Translations under genes and position numbers: made by a program | The notes under the pieces: generated by a model | What the model saw: only the letters and a program-made list of their open reading frames with translations | The model's database searches: none | Told to the model about the DNA's origin: nothing | In this document: in pieces, positions 8,802 through 16,392 of the stretch | Layout: each line of letters begins with the position of its first letter | How positions within the stretch are numbered: the stretch's first letter is position 1 | Assembly: GCA_022819825.1 (NCBI GenBank) | Contig: JAJEGM010000033.1 | Span: forward strand, 1 to 32,136 | Length of the DNA stretch: 32,136 bases | From: Acidimicrobiia bacterium | Lineage (GTDB): Bacteria > Actinomycetota > Acidimicrobiia > Acidimicrobiales > Bin134 | Reading direction: 5' to 3'

Positions 8802-8842
8802 GAGTCTGGCCTTTTCCTGAGGCAAATGCAACGGCCAGACTC
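8802..8842. promoter_or_regulatory. 10-bp perfect inverted repeat before acyl-CoA dehydrogenase
   Basis: GAGTCTGGCC (8802-8811) is repeated as its exact reverse complement GGCCAGACTC (8833-8842). The spacer is 21 bases, and the repeat ends five bases before the GTG start at 8848. It could be a repressor operator, for example for a TetR-type regulator encoded elsewhere, or an RNA hairpin next to the start codon. The loop contains TGAGG, too far from the start to act as a normal ribosome site. Confidence 0.6.
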
Positions 8843-8847
8843 GTGGT

Positions 8848-10044
8848 GTGACGCCCGCCCTGGCAGAGTTCGCCGCCGAAGCTCGGGCGTTTTTGGAAGC
8901 CAATGCCGAGCGGGCTGTGCGGGACGAGTTCACCTGGGGAATGGGCTCCGATGAGATCACCGTGTACGCGGAGAAGAGCCCGGCTGAGGAGGAAGCGGCG
9001 GTCAGGGCCGCCCAGCAGTGGCGGGCCAAGATGTGGGAGGCGGGGTTCGGGTGGATCACCGGACCGCCCGAGTACGGAGGACGGGGTCTCGGTCCGGAGT
9101 ACGAGCGGGCCTATCTCGATCTGGAGGCCGGTTTTCGGGTGCCTTCGCAGACCATGTTCGGCAGTTCCCTGGGAGTGGTGGCCCCCACAATCCTGGCCCA
9201 CGGCTCCGACTGGCTGAAAGAGCGTTACCTGGCTCGGTTGTTCCAGGGGGAGATCTTGGCCTGCCAGCTGCTGAGCGAGCCGGGGGCGGGGTCGGATTTG
9301 GCCTCCCTCAGCACCCGGGCCACCGCTGATGGCGGTGAATGGGTGATCAATGGACAAAAAGTGTGGAGTTCCCGGGCCCATTTCTCCGACATCGGGCTGC
9401 TGCTGGCCCGCACCGACACCGACGCGCCCAAACACAAGGGCATCACTGCCTTCATCTATCCGATGGACACCCCAGGGACCGACGTGCGCCCTTTGCGGCA
9501 GATGACCGGCGGATCGGAGTTCAACGAGGTCTTCTTCGACGACGCCCGCATAAGCGACCGCCTCCGGGTGGGCGACGCCAACGCCGGATGGTCGGTGTTC
9601 CGCACATCGCTGCAATCGGAGCGGGCCTCGATCGGCTCAAGGGGGGCGGGCTACGGCGGCAGCGGGCTGGTAGGGCTGGCAGCCCCCGAGAAGGTCGTCC
9701 AGCTGGCCCAGCATCTTGGGCTCGCCAACGACCCGGTGGTGCGCCAAGACCTGGCCCGCCTATACATCGGATATCGGCTGGTGGAATGGAACACCAACCG
9801 GCAGCCCCCACTAGCCCCGGCCGCCACCAAGTACGCCACCGCTCGGCACGTCAACTGGGCCGCGTCAATGATCGCCCGCTTGTTGGGTCCCCGCATCTGC
9901 GCCGACACGGGAGAATGGGGCACATATGCCTGGAAGCAATTGCTGCTCGGTGCTTGCGCCATGCGCATCGGTGGCGGCACTGATGAGGTGATGAAGAATG
10001 GAGTTGGAGAAGGGGTTTTAGGCTTGCCCAGGGAACCGCGTTAG
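8848..10044 (+). CDS. Acyl-CoA dehydrogenase family protein
   Basis: The 398-residue flavoprotein has the standard acyl-CoA dehydrogenase layout. An N-terminal helical domain includes GPPEYGGRGLGPEY. The middle domain carries QLLSEPGAGSDLASL and GQKVWSSRAHFSDIGLLLART for FAD and substrate binding. The C-terminal helical domain ends in RIGGGTDEVMKN. The usual C-terminal catalytic Glu (the EGT motif of medium-chain enzymes) is Gly here. SERASIG near residue 258 offers an E-R pair placed like the base of isovaleryl-CoA dehydrogenase, so E258 is the likely base (inference). It probably oxidises a branched or bulky acyl-CoA. GTG 8848 is the only sensible start; no ribosome site is evident. The last four bases overlap the convergent acyl-CoA ligase. 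Confidence 0.92.
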   Translation: MTPALAEFAAEARAFLEANAERAVRDEFTWGMGSDEITVYAEKSPAEEEAAVRAAQQWRAKMWEAGFGWITGPPEYGGRGLGPEYERAYLDLEAGFRVPSQTMFGSSLGVVAPTILAHGSDWLKERYLARLFQGEILACQLLSEPGAGSDLASLSTRATADGGEWVINGQKVWSSRAHFSDIGLLLARTDTDAPKHKGITAFIYPMDTPGTDVRPLRQMTGGSEFNEVFFDDARISDRLRVGDANAGWSVFRTSLQSERASIGSRGAGYGGSGLVGLAAPEKVVQLAQHLGLANDPVVRQDLARLYIGYRLVEWNTNRQPPLAPAATKYATARHVNWAASMIARLLGPRICADTGEWGTYAWKQLLLGACAMRIGGGTDEVMKNGVGEGVLGLPREPR

Positions 10045-11534
10045 GCCTCTTGGTCTTCGAGGGCTTGGCGGTCGATTTTGGACATGGGGGTCAGGGGGAA
10101 CGCGTTGGTTAGGCGGAGGTGCTCGGGGAGTTTGTAGTCGGCGATGTGCTGCTGGCCGAAGGATCGCAGTTCTTCCAGGGTGGGCGGGTCGGCGGGATCG
10201 GCGGGGATGACCACGGCTACTCCGACGGCGCCCATCACCTCGTCGGGCCGGGGCACCACGCAGACGCCGGCCACCTTGGGGTGCCAGGCCAGCACCTTCT
10301 CGGCCTCCACCGGGAACACCACATAGCCGCCTCGGTGGAAGCCCTCTCCCCGGCGGCCCACCAGTCGCAGGCAGCCGGTGTCGTCGATCCAGCCCTGGTC
10401 GCCGGAATAGAGCCAGCCGCCCTTTAGCGCCTCCGCGGTGGCCTCCGGGTTTCGCCAGTACCCCGCCATCACCGTGGGGGATTGGAAGCAGACCTCGCCA
10501 ACTGTTCCGGCCGGCACGGCCTGGTCGCTGTCGGGATCGCGCACCTCGACCTTGATGCCGGGCCGGGGCCGCCCCACGGTGTAGAGCATCTCCTCCATCG
10601 GAGCGTCGATCCAGGTAAAGGTTCCTATTCCGCCTACCTCGGTGCAGGCGTAGCGCTGGGTCCAGTCGGCCTCGAACCGCTGGCGGGCCTCCTCGATCAC
10701 ATTGGGGGGCGAAGGTGCTCCGCCGGTGACCACGAGCTTCACCGAGGAGAAGTCGTATTGGTCGAAGTCGGGATGGCGAAGCATGAGGGCGATCTGGGGG
10801 GCCACCCCGCCCACCGAGGGCATCCGGTAGCGGGACACGGCGTCGAGCACCGCGGTGGCGCTCCACTTATCGATCACATGCAGGGTGGTGCCCACCGCGA
10901 ACTGTGCCGGCACCTTGCCCATCACTCCGATGTGGGCCATCTGGGTGTTGGAGGTGATGGGGCCGCCCTCCCCCCAGCCGTTGCCGGTGTCCACCACAGC
11001 GATGTCGGCCAAAATCTGATCGGTGAACGTGGCCCCCTTGGGCACTCCGGTGGTTCCCGAGGTGAACACCACCGCAACCGGCCGGTCGCTATCAGGAGGC
11101 AGCGGTGGTGGGGCCTCGTCTCGCACCCGCAGATCAGCGCACACCGAGCCGGGCCCGTCGGCCAGCGCAACTTCGATCACGTCGATGTCGAGGGCCATGC
11201 CGTCGGCCATGGCCGCGGTGGCGATGGCCCGGTCGGTTTGGGCCACCTCGTTCACCAGCACGGTGCGCTCAGGGACTGGCAGACGGCTGCTCACCCCGGC
11301 GGTGATGGCACCCAGCTTGGCCAGCGCCCCGTAAAGCACGATGTAGTCCACCGACGACGGCACCAACAGGGCCACAACCTGGCCATGCTCAATGCCCTGG
11401 CGGGCCAGACCAACGGCCACCTCGTCGGTCACGCGGTCGAATTCAGCAAAGCTGACCGACCAACCCTCCTCTGCCACCAGGGCCGGGCGGTCAGAAAACC
11501 GCTTCCCCGACGCCCTGATGGTTTCGGCCCACAT
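10041..11534 (-). CDS. Acyl-CoA synthetase (AMP-forming, class I adenylate-forming)
   Basis: The enzyme activates a carboxylic acid with ATP and then forms the CoA thioester. VVFTSGTTGVPKGATFT is the phosphate-binding A3 motif. RYACTEVGGIGTF lies in the A5 region. LYSGDQGWIDDTGCLRLVGRR carries the A7/A8 motif at the domain hinge, and MSKIDRQAL near the end contains the catalytic Lys. ATG 11534 gives 497 residues, the usual length. The frame stays open to 11732, but that extension overlaps the hydratase gene and has no family resemblance. It is convergent with the acyl-CoA dehydrogenase (4-base overlap) and divergent from the enoyl-CoA hydratase across 87 bp. These three could together activate, dehydrogenate and hydrate one acyl substrate. 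Confidence 0.92.
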   Translation of the reverse strand: MWAETIRASGKRFSDRPALVAEEGWSVSFAEFDRVTDEVAVGLARQGIEHGQVVALLVPSSVDYIVLYGALAKLGAITAGVSSRLPVPERTVLVNEVAQTDRAIATAAMADGMALDIDVIEVALADGPGSVCADLRVRDEAPPPLPPDSDRPVAVVFTSGTTGVPKGATFTDQILADIAVVDTGNGWGEGGPITSNTQMAHIGVMGKVPAQFAVGTTLHVIDKWSATAVLDAVSRYRMPSVGGVAPQIALMLRHPDFDQYDFSSVKLVVTGGAPSPPNVIEEARQRFEADWTQRYACTEVGGIGTFTWIDAPMEEMLYTVGRPRPGIKVEVRDPDSDQAVPAGTVGEVCFQSPTVMAGYWRNPEATAEALKGGWLYSGDQGWIDDTGCLRLVGRRGEGFHRGGYVVFPVEAEKVLAWHPKVAGVCVVPRPDEVMGAVGVAVVIPADPADPPTLEELRSFGQQHIADYKLPEHLRLTNAFPLTPMSKIDRQALEDQEA

Positions 11535-11621
11535 CTCCCGAGTGTGCCATTTCGGGACAACTGAGTACCTGCGTTGTGGGGGGAATACGGTTGGCGAGTC
11601 CGAACAGCAAGGAGCGTGGCC

Positions 11622-12404
11622 ATGGGCGAATTCGTGCGGATTGAAACCGGTGAGGCAGAAGGAGTGGCCACCCTTCGGCTGGACCGCCCCAAAGTCAATG
11701 CGCTGAATGCCCAGGTAGTGGCCGAGTTGCACCAGGCCGCCGACGAGCTGGCCGGGCGCAGCGACATCCGGGCAGTTGTGATCTGGGGCGGACCCAAGGT
11801 GTTCGCCGCCGGTGCCGACATCAACGAGTTCTCGGGAATGGACGCCGCTAGGGGCCGGGACCTGAGCCAGAGGATCAACGACGCCTTCCGGGCGCTGGAG
11901 GAGTTGCCTCAGATCACCATCTGCGCCATCAACGGCTACGCCCTCGGCGGGGGATGCGAGCTGGCTATGGCCGCTGAGTTCCGCCTGGTGGGCGAGGGCG
12001 CGGTGCTGGGCCAGCCGGAGATCCTGCTGGGGCTTGTTCCCGGCGGGGGAGGCACCCAGCGCCTGAGTCGCCTGGTGGGTATTACTAAAGCTAAGGAGCT
12101 GATTTACAGCGGGCGAAACGTGCGAGCCGACGAAGCGGTGGCCATCGGCCTGGCCTCAGCCGTCTACCCCGATGAAGAACTCTACGACGAGGCCATGAAG
12201 ATGGCCGCCCGCTACGCCGCAGGCCCCGCGGCGATCACACTGGCCAAGAAGGCAATCCTCGACGGCTACTTCCTACCCCTCGATGAAGCCCTGGAGATAG
12301 AAGTGGAAGCCTTCGCCTCCTGCTTCGACACCGATGATGCCCACACCGGCGTGGCCAGCTTCCTAGAAAACGGCCCCGGCAAGGCGGTGTTCAGCGGGTC
12401 ATAG
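11622..12404 (+). CDS. Enoyl-CoA hydratase/isomerase (crotonase family)
   Basis: The 260-residue crotonase-fold enzyme should add water across the double bond of 2-enoyl-CoA in beta-oxidation. FAAGADINEF (61-70) and GYALGGGCELA (105-115) build the oxyanion hole. Both catalytic glutamates of true hydratases are present: E113 in GGGCEL and E133 in GQPEILLGLVPGGGGTQRL. ATG 11622 is chosen because AAGGAG lies seven bases upstream and the N-terminus then matches the family; the frame is open further upstream but without support. It is transcribed away from the acyl-CoA ligase from a short shared intergenic region. The membrane-protein gene downstream is on the opposite strand. Confidence 0.93.
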   Translation: MGEFVRIETGEAEGVATLRLDRPKVNALNAQVVAELHQAADELAGRSDIRAVVIWGGPKVFAAGADINEFSGMDAARGRDLSQRINDAFRALEELPQITICAINGYALGGGCELAMAAEFRLVGEGAVLGQPEILLGLVPGGGGTQRLSRLVGITKAKELIYSGRNVRADEAVAIGLASAVYPDEELYDEAMKMAARYAAGPAAITLAKKAILDGYFLPLDEALEIEVEAFASCFDTDDAHTGVASFLENGPGKAVFSGS

Positions 12405-12414
12405 CTGCTCGGAG

Positions 12415-13404
12415 TCACACCACCGGGCCAGCCTCCGACACGGCGAGGGCTTTCTCCTCGGGGGGAGTGGGGCCGAAGCGGCGCCAGAGCCAGCCGGCGA
12501 CGGCGCCGATCACGATCATCAGCACGCCGATGAGGGCCATGCCCATCAGCCGGCCCCCCAAGTCGTCCAGCAGGGCCTCGTGGATCGACTGGGCCGCCCG
12601 CACGGTGTCGGTGTTGTCGATAAGCACGGCCAGTAATGCCCGGGAGCCGTAGATCCCCACGCCCAAGATGCCGGCCATGGCCACGATGCCGGTGCCGATG
12701 CTCCACACCACCCGAGTGCGAGACGGCGCTATCAACAGCGCCCCGATGCCGCACAGCAGGATCAGGGTGATGGTGGAGGACCTCCGGTCTTGGAGCTGGC
12801 CGAGGAATTCCCAGAACCGATCGCCTGGCTGGGCCCGTTGAAGAACGGTCACTACTCCGGCATCGGCCGGAGGTGTCACGGTGCCCAGAAAGGCCAGCTC
12901 TTCGTTGGCCACGATCTCGTCCAGCGCCTGATTGAAGATCGGCCCCAAATCCACTTCGACGCTCCGAATCGGCGGATTGGCCACCAAGGTGCCTCCCTCA
13001 ACGGCCAGCACATCGCCATGAGCCTGGCGCACCGCCCGATCCAGCAGGCCGTCGTTAGCCTCTTCGGTGAGCAGCTCGCTCACCACTGCCGGGATCTCCT
13101 GCTGGATCACCTGCTGGGCACCTGCGGAGCCCGCCGGTGTCACCGGCAGGTCGGCCATCTCTATTGCGGTGGCGGTGAAGGATGTCGCCACCACCTTGTG
13201 GACATCTTCGTCGTCGAAGATGTCGGCGAGTTCCTCAGCAAAGCGATCCTCGTTGAACACCACCAGATTGGCGTAGGTGGAGAGAGCGGAGAACCCCGCA
13301 CCGAACACCACGATAAGCAGCAGCAACACGGCCACGGCCTCGCGCACCGTTCGGGAGGTGACGCTGCGCCAAGAGCGCACCAACTGCTGGAAATAGTCCT
13401 CCAC
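12415..13404 (-). CDS. Conserved actinobacterial-type membrane protein, function unknown
   Basis: The 329-residue protein has one N-terminal membrane helix (about 24-45, rich in V, L and A). A long extracytoplasmic domain of about 165 residues follows. Three closely spaced helices lie at about 214-228, 235-255 and 287-307, then a short charged tail with WRRFGP. This layout occurs in uncharacterised actinobacterial integral membrane proteins; no catalytic motif was recognised. The start is GTG 13404 and no good ribosome site is visible. It follows the two ABM-fold genes on the same strand with a 54-bp gap that contains a strong hairpin, so it may have its own promoter or be attenuated. Confidence 0.75.
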   Translation of the reverse strand: MEDYFQQLVRSWRSVTSRTVREAVAVLLLLIVVFGAGFSALSTYANLVVFNEDRFAEELADIFDDEDVHKVVATSFTATAIEMADLPVTPAGSAGAQQVIQQEIPAVVSELLTEEANDGLLDRAVRQAHGDVLAVEGGTLVANPPIRSVEVDLGPIFNQALDEIVANEELAFLGTVTPPADAGVVTVLQRAQPGDRFWEFLGQLQDRRSSTITLILLCGIGALLIAPSRTRVVWSIGTGIVAMAGILGVGIYGSRALLAVLIDNTDTVRAAQSIHEALLDDLGGRLMGMALIGVLMIVIGAVAGWLWRRFGPTPPEEKALAVSEAGPVV

Positions 13405-13428
13405 CGTGTTCAGTTTGCCCGTTCTGGC

Positions 13429-13446
13429 CCCGCCGAAGGCGGCGGG
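13429..13446 (-). terminator. GC-rich hairpin after the first ABM-fold gene
   Basis: CCCGCCG (13429-13435) and CGGCGGG (13440-13446) form a perfect 7-bp stem with a four-base loop. The reverse-strand RNA includes a CUUCGG-like core. It sits 13 bases after the ABM stop and 25 bases before the membrane-protein start, where a terminator or attenuator would be expected. There is no T-run. Confidence 0.55.
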
Positions 13447-13458
13447 TGGGCGAACTGG

Positions 13459-13758
13459 CTATCCGAACAGCGGGCTGACCGAGGAAACCTCGTACTTCTT
13501 CCCGTCCATCCCGGTGATGCCCAACTCGTTGATGGCTGCGCCGAATGCCGCGATGTGGGGGGCGGTGAAGTGGACGCCCAGCGCTTCTTCGCTCTCCCAG
13601 ATTTCGAAGAAGCGGATCTTGCCCGGTGCCTCCACCGAGAAGCAGTACTCGATGTTGCCGTTTTCAGCTCGAGACGCCGCGGCCATCTCATTGGCGGCCG
13701 CCATAAACGCATCGGTGTTCTCGGGGGGAAGTGAGCCGGTGCCGGCAATGACAATCAT
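13459..13758 (-). CDS. ABM-fold putative quinol monooxygenase (copy 1)
   Basis: This 99-residue protein fits the antibiotic biosynthesis monooxygenase (ABM/YgiN) fold: a small ferredoxin-like barrel that acts as a dimer, often cofactor-free. The hallmark C-terminal strand region RFFEIWESEEALGVHFTAPH is clear, with GNIEYCFSVE before it. It is 62 percent identical (61 of 99 residues, no gaps) to the neighbouring copy, so the pair arose by tandem duplication. ATG 13758 follows GAGGAG (13769..13764) with a five-base gap. Small quinones or other electron-rich aromatics are family-typical substrates; the real one is unknown. Confidence 0.88.
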   Translation of the reverse strand: MIVIAGTGSLPPENTDAFMAAANEMAAASRAENGNIEYCFSVEAPGKIRFFEIWESEEALGVHFTAPHIAAFGAAINELGITGMDGKKYEVSSVSPLFG

Positions 13759-13805
13759 GGGATCTCCTCAGAGTGGTTATGAGCGCTCACAGCGTAGCCA
13801 CCGGA
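13759..13805 (-). promoter_or_regulatory. Duplicated leader of ABM copy 1
   Basis: The last 15 bases of this leader, with its GAGGAG ribosome site and start codon, are identical to those of copy 2 (TGAGGAGATCCCATG). Further upstream both hold a similar element, TACGCTGTGAGC here and TACTCTGTAGCC in copy 2. Both fit a TANNNT -10 box, so each gene may keep its own promoter. Confidence 0.55.
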
Positions 13806-13831
13806 CGACTGGGGCACGGGGTCGGGCTGCG

Positions 13832-14131
13832 CTATCCGAACAGCGGGCCGACTGAGGAGATTTCGTATTTCTTGCCGTCCATCCCGGCCATTCCCAGCTC
13901 GCTGACTGCGGCCTGGAATGCACCGAAAGGAGGGGCGGCGAATTGAGCCATCATGGCTTCCTCGGTTTCCCATATCTCCAAGAACCGAAAAACGCCAGGC
14001 GACTGCACCGAGATGCAGTAGTCGATATTGCCGTCCAGGGTGCGCGACGCGGCAGAGACGTCGGCAGCGGCGGACATGAACGCCTCAGAGTTCTCAGCAG
14101 GGACGGAAACGGATCCGGCGACAACGATCAT
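13832..14131 (-). CDS. ABM-fold putative quinol monooxygenase (copy 2)
   Basis: This second 99-residue ABM-fold protein is the upstream member of the tandem pair. RFLEIWETEEAMMAQFAAPPF marks the fold, and it shares GMDGKKYE and PLFG with copy 1 near the C-terminus. Most differences are conservative, and they are concentrated in the region that follows the EIWE strand (residues 61-70 share only three identities). That pattern suggests a changed substrate pocket. ATG 14131 follows GAGGAG at five bases. It is divergent from the marR-tauD operon across 114 bp, which makes it a plausible target of that MarR protein. Confidence 0.88.
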   Translation of the reverse strand: MIVVAGSVSVPAENSEAFMSAAADVSAASRTLDGNIDYCISVQSPGVFRFLEIWETEEAMMAQFAAPPFGAFQAAVSELGMAGMDGKKYEISSVGPLFG

Positions 14132-14224
14132 GGGATCTCCTCACGGTGGGGCGAGCGGCTACAGAGTAACCATTGGGGAGGCTGGTGGATGGATCGCCCG
14201 CCGACCAAGGTGGGCCGAGCGGTT

Positions 14225-14239
14225 GTCACCTAGAGTGAC
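14225..14239. promoter_or_regulatory. Palindrome with -10-like box before marR
   Basis: GTCAC (14225-14229) and GTGAC (14235-14239) form a perfect 5-bp inverted repeat with a five-base spacer; one more pair extends it with a single mismatch. TAGAGT at 14231-14236 fits TANNNT and ends nine bases before the marR ATG. The overlap of palindrome and -10 box is what an autorepressed MarR promoter would look like. Assignment is by pattern only. Confidence 0.5.
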
Positions 14240-14245
14240 GATGGG

Positions 14246-14749
14246 ATGCTGCCTTTCGACCCCATCAGCGAGGCCCGGCGAAACTGGGAAGCCAACGAAT
14301 GGCGGGCTATCGACGCCATGTCGGCGGCCACGTCGATCACTCGGGCCAACCAGCTGGTGATCGGACGGATCAATGAAGCCCTGGCCCCGTTCGACCTGAC
14401 CTTCTCCCGATTCGAGGCGCTGGCCCTGCTCCATTTCTCTCGGCGCGGCTCACTTCCGCTGGGGAAGATGGGCAATCGACTGATGGTCCACCCCACCAGC
14501 GTCACCAACGCCATCGACCGCCTTGAGCGCGACGGGCTGGTTCGACGGGTACCCCACGCCGATGACCGTCGCACCGTGCTGGCCGAGATTTCCGACGAGG
14601 GACGCCGGGTGGTGGCCAAGGCGGCCGACGCTTTGGCCGACATCGAGTTCGGCCTGGCCGGCCTGTCGGCTCAAACCTTGGGCGCGTTGGAGAATGCCAT
14701 CCGCACCCTCCGAAAAGACGCCGGAGATTTCGCCGAGCAAGCCGAGTAA
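14246..14749 (+). CDS. MarR family transcriptional regulator
   Basis: The 167-residue protein has the MarR winged-helix layout. An N-terminal dimer helix is followed by FSRFEALALLHFSRRG. The recognition helix region is GNRLMVHPTSVTNAIDRLERDGLVRR, then the wing with PHADDRRTVLAEISDEGR, and a C-terminal dimer helix. Members usually repress nearby genes and release DNA on binding an aromatic or lipophilic ligand. ATG 14246 is chosen because the palindrome and -10-like box lie just upstream; no Shine-Dalgarno is visible, so the transcript may be leaderless. The dioxygenase gene starts four bases after its stop, and the ABM pair is divergent. Confidence 0.93.
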   Translation: MLPFDPISEARRNWEANEWRAIDAMSAATSITRANQLVIGRINEALAPFDLTFSRFEALALLHFSRRGSLPLGKMGNRLMVHPTSVTNAIDRLERDGLVRRVPHADDRRTVLAEISDEGRRVVAKAADALADIEFGLAGLSAQTLGALENAIRTLRKDAGDFAEQAE

Positions 14750-14753
14750 TCCG

Positions 14754-15575
14754 GTGGCCACCCTGGACATCCGCCCGCTTACCTCTGACATCGGGGCCGA
14801 GATCCACGGGGTGGACCTGCGCGATGAGCTTGACGATGACACGGTGGCCGCTGTCCGCCAGGCATTGCTCGATCATCTCGTGGTGTTCTTTCGCGACCAA
14901 CCCGTCACCCCCGACCAGCATTTGGCCTTCGCCCAGCGATTCGGCCCCATCAACGTGGCGCCGTTTGGCCCCAAGCTCGATACCCACCCCGCGATAACCG
15001 TGCTCGACCAGATCGCCCCGGTGGGCGGGCTGGCCGCACGCTGGCACAGCGACAACACCTACATGCCCAACCCGCCGCTCGGTTCCGTCCTTCGGGCGGT
15101 GGAGTTGCCCGAGGTGGGCGGCGACACCTGTTTCGCCAACATGTACAAGGCCTATGAGGCGCTGTCAGAGCCGATGCGGGCGCTGATCGACAGCCTCGAA
15201 GCGGCCCACGACCTCACCTACACCCTCACCCGGGCGATCGACGAGGGTTTCGCGAAAGAGCACTTGGAGCCGATGCAAGCCGAGTACCCGGAGCTGATCC
15301 GACCGGTGGTGCGAGTCCACCCCGAGACCGGGCGGCGGGCCCTGTTTGTGAACAGCAACTTCACCACCCGCCTGGTGGGGGTGACCGAGGCGGAGAGCCA
15401 TGTGCTGCTGCCGTTCTTGTTGAACCATGTGCGCTCTCCCGAGTTCCAGTGCCGCTTCCGCTGGGCTGCTGACTCCATCGCCTTCTGGGACAATCGCGCC
15501 GTCCAGCACTTCGCCGTCCCCGACTACACCGAGCGCCGCCTCATGCACCGGGTCACGGTGGAGGAGTGGGACTAG
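14754..15575 (+). CDS. TauD/TfdA family Fe(II)/2-oxoglutarate dioxygenase
   Basis: The 273-residue enzyme has the TauD facial triad. H98 and D100 lie in RWHSDNTYM and H252 in RAVQHFAVPDY. R266 in MHRVTVEE should bind the 2-oxoglutarate carboxylate. The N-terminal segment GAEIHGVDL and the FFRDQ motif (46-49) are also typical. The reaction couples decarboxylation of 2-oxoglutarate to substrate hydroxylation. Taurine, alkyl sulfates, aryloxyacetates and other acids are known substrates in the family, and nothing here decides among them. GTG 14754 lies four bases after the marR stop, so the genes form an operon. The stop is ten bases from the convergent SDR stop. Confidence 0.92.
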   Translation: MATLDIRPLTSDIGAEIHGVDLRDELDDDTVAAVRQALLDHLVVFFRDQPVTPDQHLAFAQRFGPINVAPFGPKLDTHPAITVLDQIAPVGGLAARWHSDNTYMPNPPLGSVLRAVELPEVGGDTCFANMYKAYEALSEPMRALIDSLEAAHDLTYTLTRAIDEGFAKEHLEPMQAEYPELIRPVVRVHPETGRRALFVNSNFTTRLVGVTEAESHVLLPFLLNHVRSPEFQCRFRWAADSIAFWDNRAVQHFAVPDYTERRLMHRVTVEEWD

Positions 15576-15585
15576 GCGCGAGGTA

Positions 15586-16356
15586 TCAGATGGTGAAGGC
15601 GCCGTCGATATCGAGCTTTTGGCCGCTGATGTAGTTGGCCGCGTCGGAGGCCAAAAAGCATGCGGCCTCGGCGATGTCCACCGCCTTGCCGAATCGGCCC
15701 AGTGGGATGTTGGTGCGGGCCACCTCTAGGGCTCGGTCGTCCAAGTCACCATCGGCCATGAGCCGGGCGGCCATGCCGTCTTCCAGCATTCCTGGCCCCA
15801 CGCAGTTGGCCCGCACTCCGAATCGACCCTCCTCCACGGCCACCGCCCGCATCAAAGACTCCACTGCGCCCTTGGGGATCGACGACAGGGCGTCGCGTTT
15901 GGGGAACACGGTGGTGGCCGCGGTGGTCACGTACACGATGTTGCCGCCGGCTGCCCGCAAATGGGGGAGCACGGCCACTGTCAGGTTGAATGCGCCCACC
16001 ACGTCGGCGTCGATCTGGCGGGCGAACAGGTCGGGATCGGTCTGCGACAAGTACATCTGAGGGACATGGGGACCGGCTGCGCTTACCACAGTGTGCAGCC
16101 CGTCGAGCAGATCGGCCGCCTCGTCGGCGAATGCACGGAGCTCATCGGGGTCTTCCAGGGCCGGGTTACCGATGTGGGCGTCCACTCCGGTGTCCCTTAC
16201 CGAAGCAGCCACTGCCTCGGCTGCCTCGGAATTCGTTCGGTAGGTGAACGCCACCGAAGTCCCTCGCTGGGCGAGCATCTCGCAGATGGCTGCGCCGATG
16301 CCGCCGCTGCCCCCAGTTACCAGCGCCCCGCCGGAGCGGCCGGAGAAATCACTCAT
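15586..16356 (-). CDS. SDR family protein with non-canonical active site
   Basis: The 256-residue Rossmann protein has the NAD(P) motif TGGSGGIG (14-21), SAAG (92-95) in place of NAAG, and RANCVGPG for the cofactor loop. It therefore belongs to the short-chain dehydrogenase/reductase superfamily. The catalytic YxxxK is altered: K162 is present but position 158 is Ser (SSIPK). The usual Ser is represented by Thr in VTTAATT. Without the Tyr, standard hydride-transfer chemistry is doubtful. It may use another residue, or bind ligand without turnover. ATG 16356 is preferred over TTG three codons earlier. The P450 gene ends 36 bases upstream on the same strand, suggesting an operon. Confidence 0.88.
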   Translation of the reverse strand: MSDFSGRSGGALVTGGSGGIGAAICEMLAQRGTSVAFTYRTNSEAAEAVAASVRDTGVDAHIGNPALEDPDELRAFADEAADLLDGLHTVVSAAGPHVPQMYLSQTDPDLFARQIDADVVGAFNLTVAVLPHLRAAGGNIVYVTTAATTVFPKRDALSSIPKGAVESLMRAVAVEEGRFGVRANCVGPGMLEDGMAARLMADGDLDDRALEVARTNIPLGRFGKAVDIAEAACFLASDAANYISGQKLDIDGAFTI

Positions 16357-16392
16357 GGCCAGCAACCCTAGAGCCGCAGGCTGTGTGGTGGG

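Noticed and set aside
10482..11564. Forward open frame of 360 codons antisense to the acyl-CoA ligase
   Set aside because: High-GC shadow rich in Gly, His and Ala; the opposite strand has all adenylation motifs.
11535..11732. 66-residue N-terminal extension of the acyl-CoA ligase
   Set aside because: It overlaps the hydratase start region and does not look like a ligase N-terminus; ATG 11534 gives the normal length.
12790..13734. Forward open frame of 314 codons across the membrane protein and ABM copy 1
   Set aside because: It crosses two well-supported reverse-strand genes and resembles no protein.
14523..14753. 77-codon upstream extension of the TauD frame
   Set aside because: It runs inside marR in another frame; GTG 14754 gives the family N-terminus.
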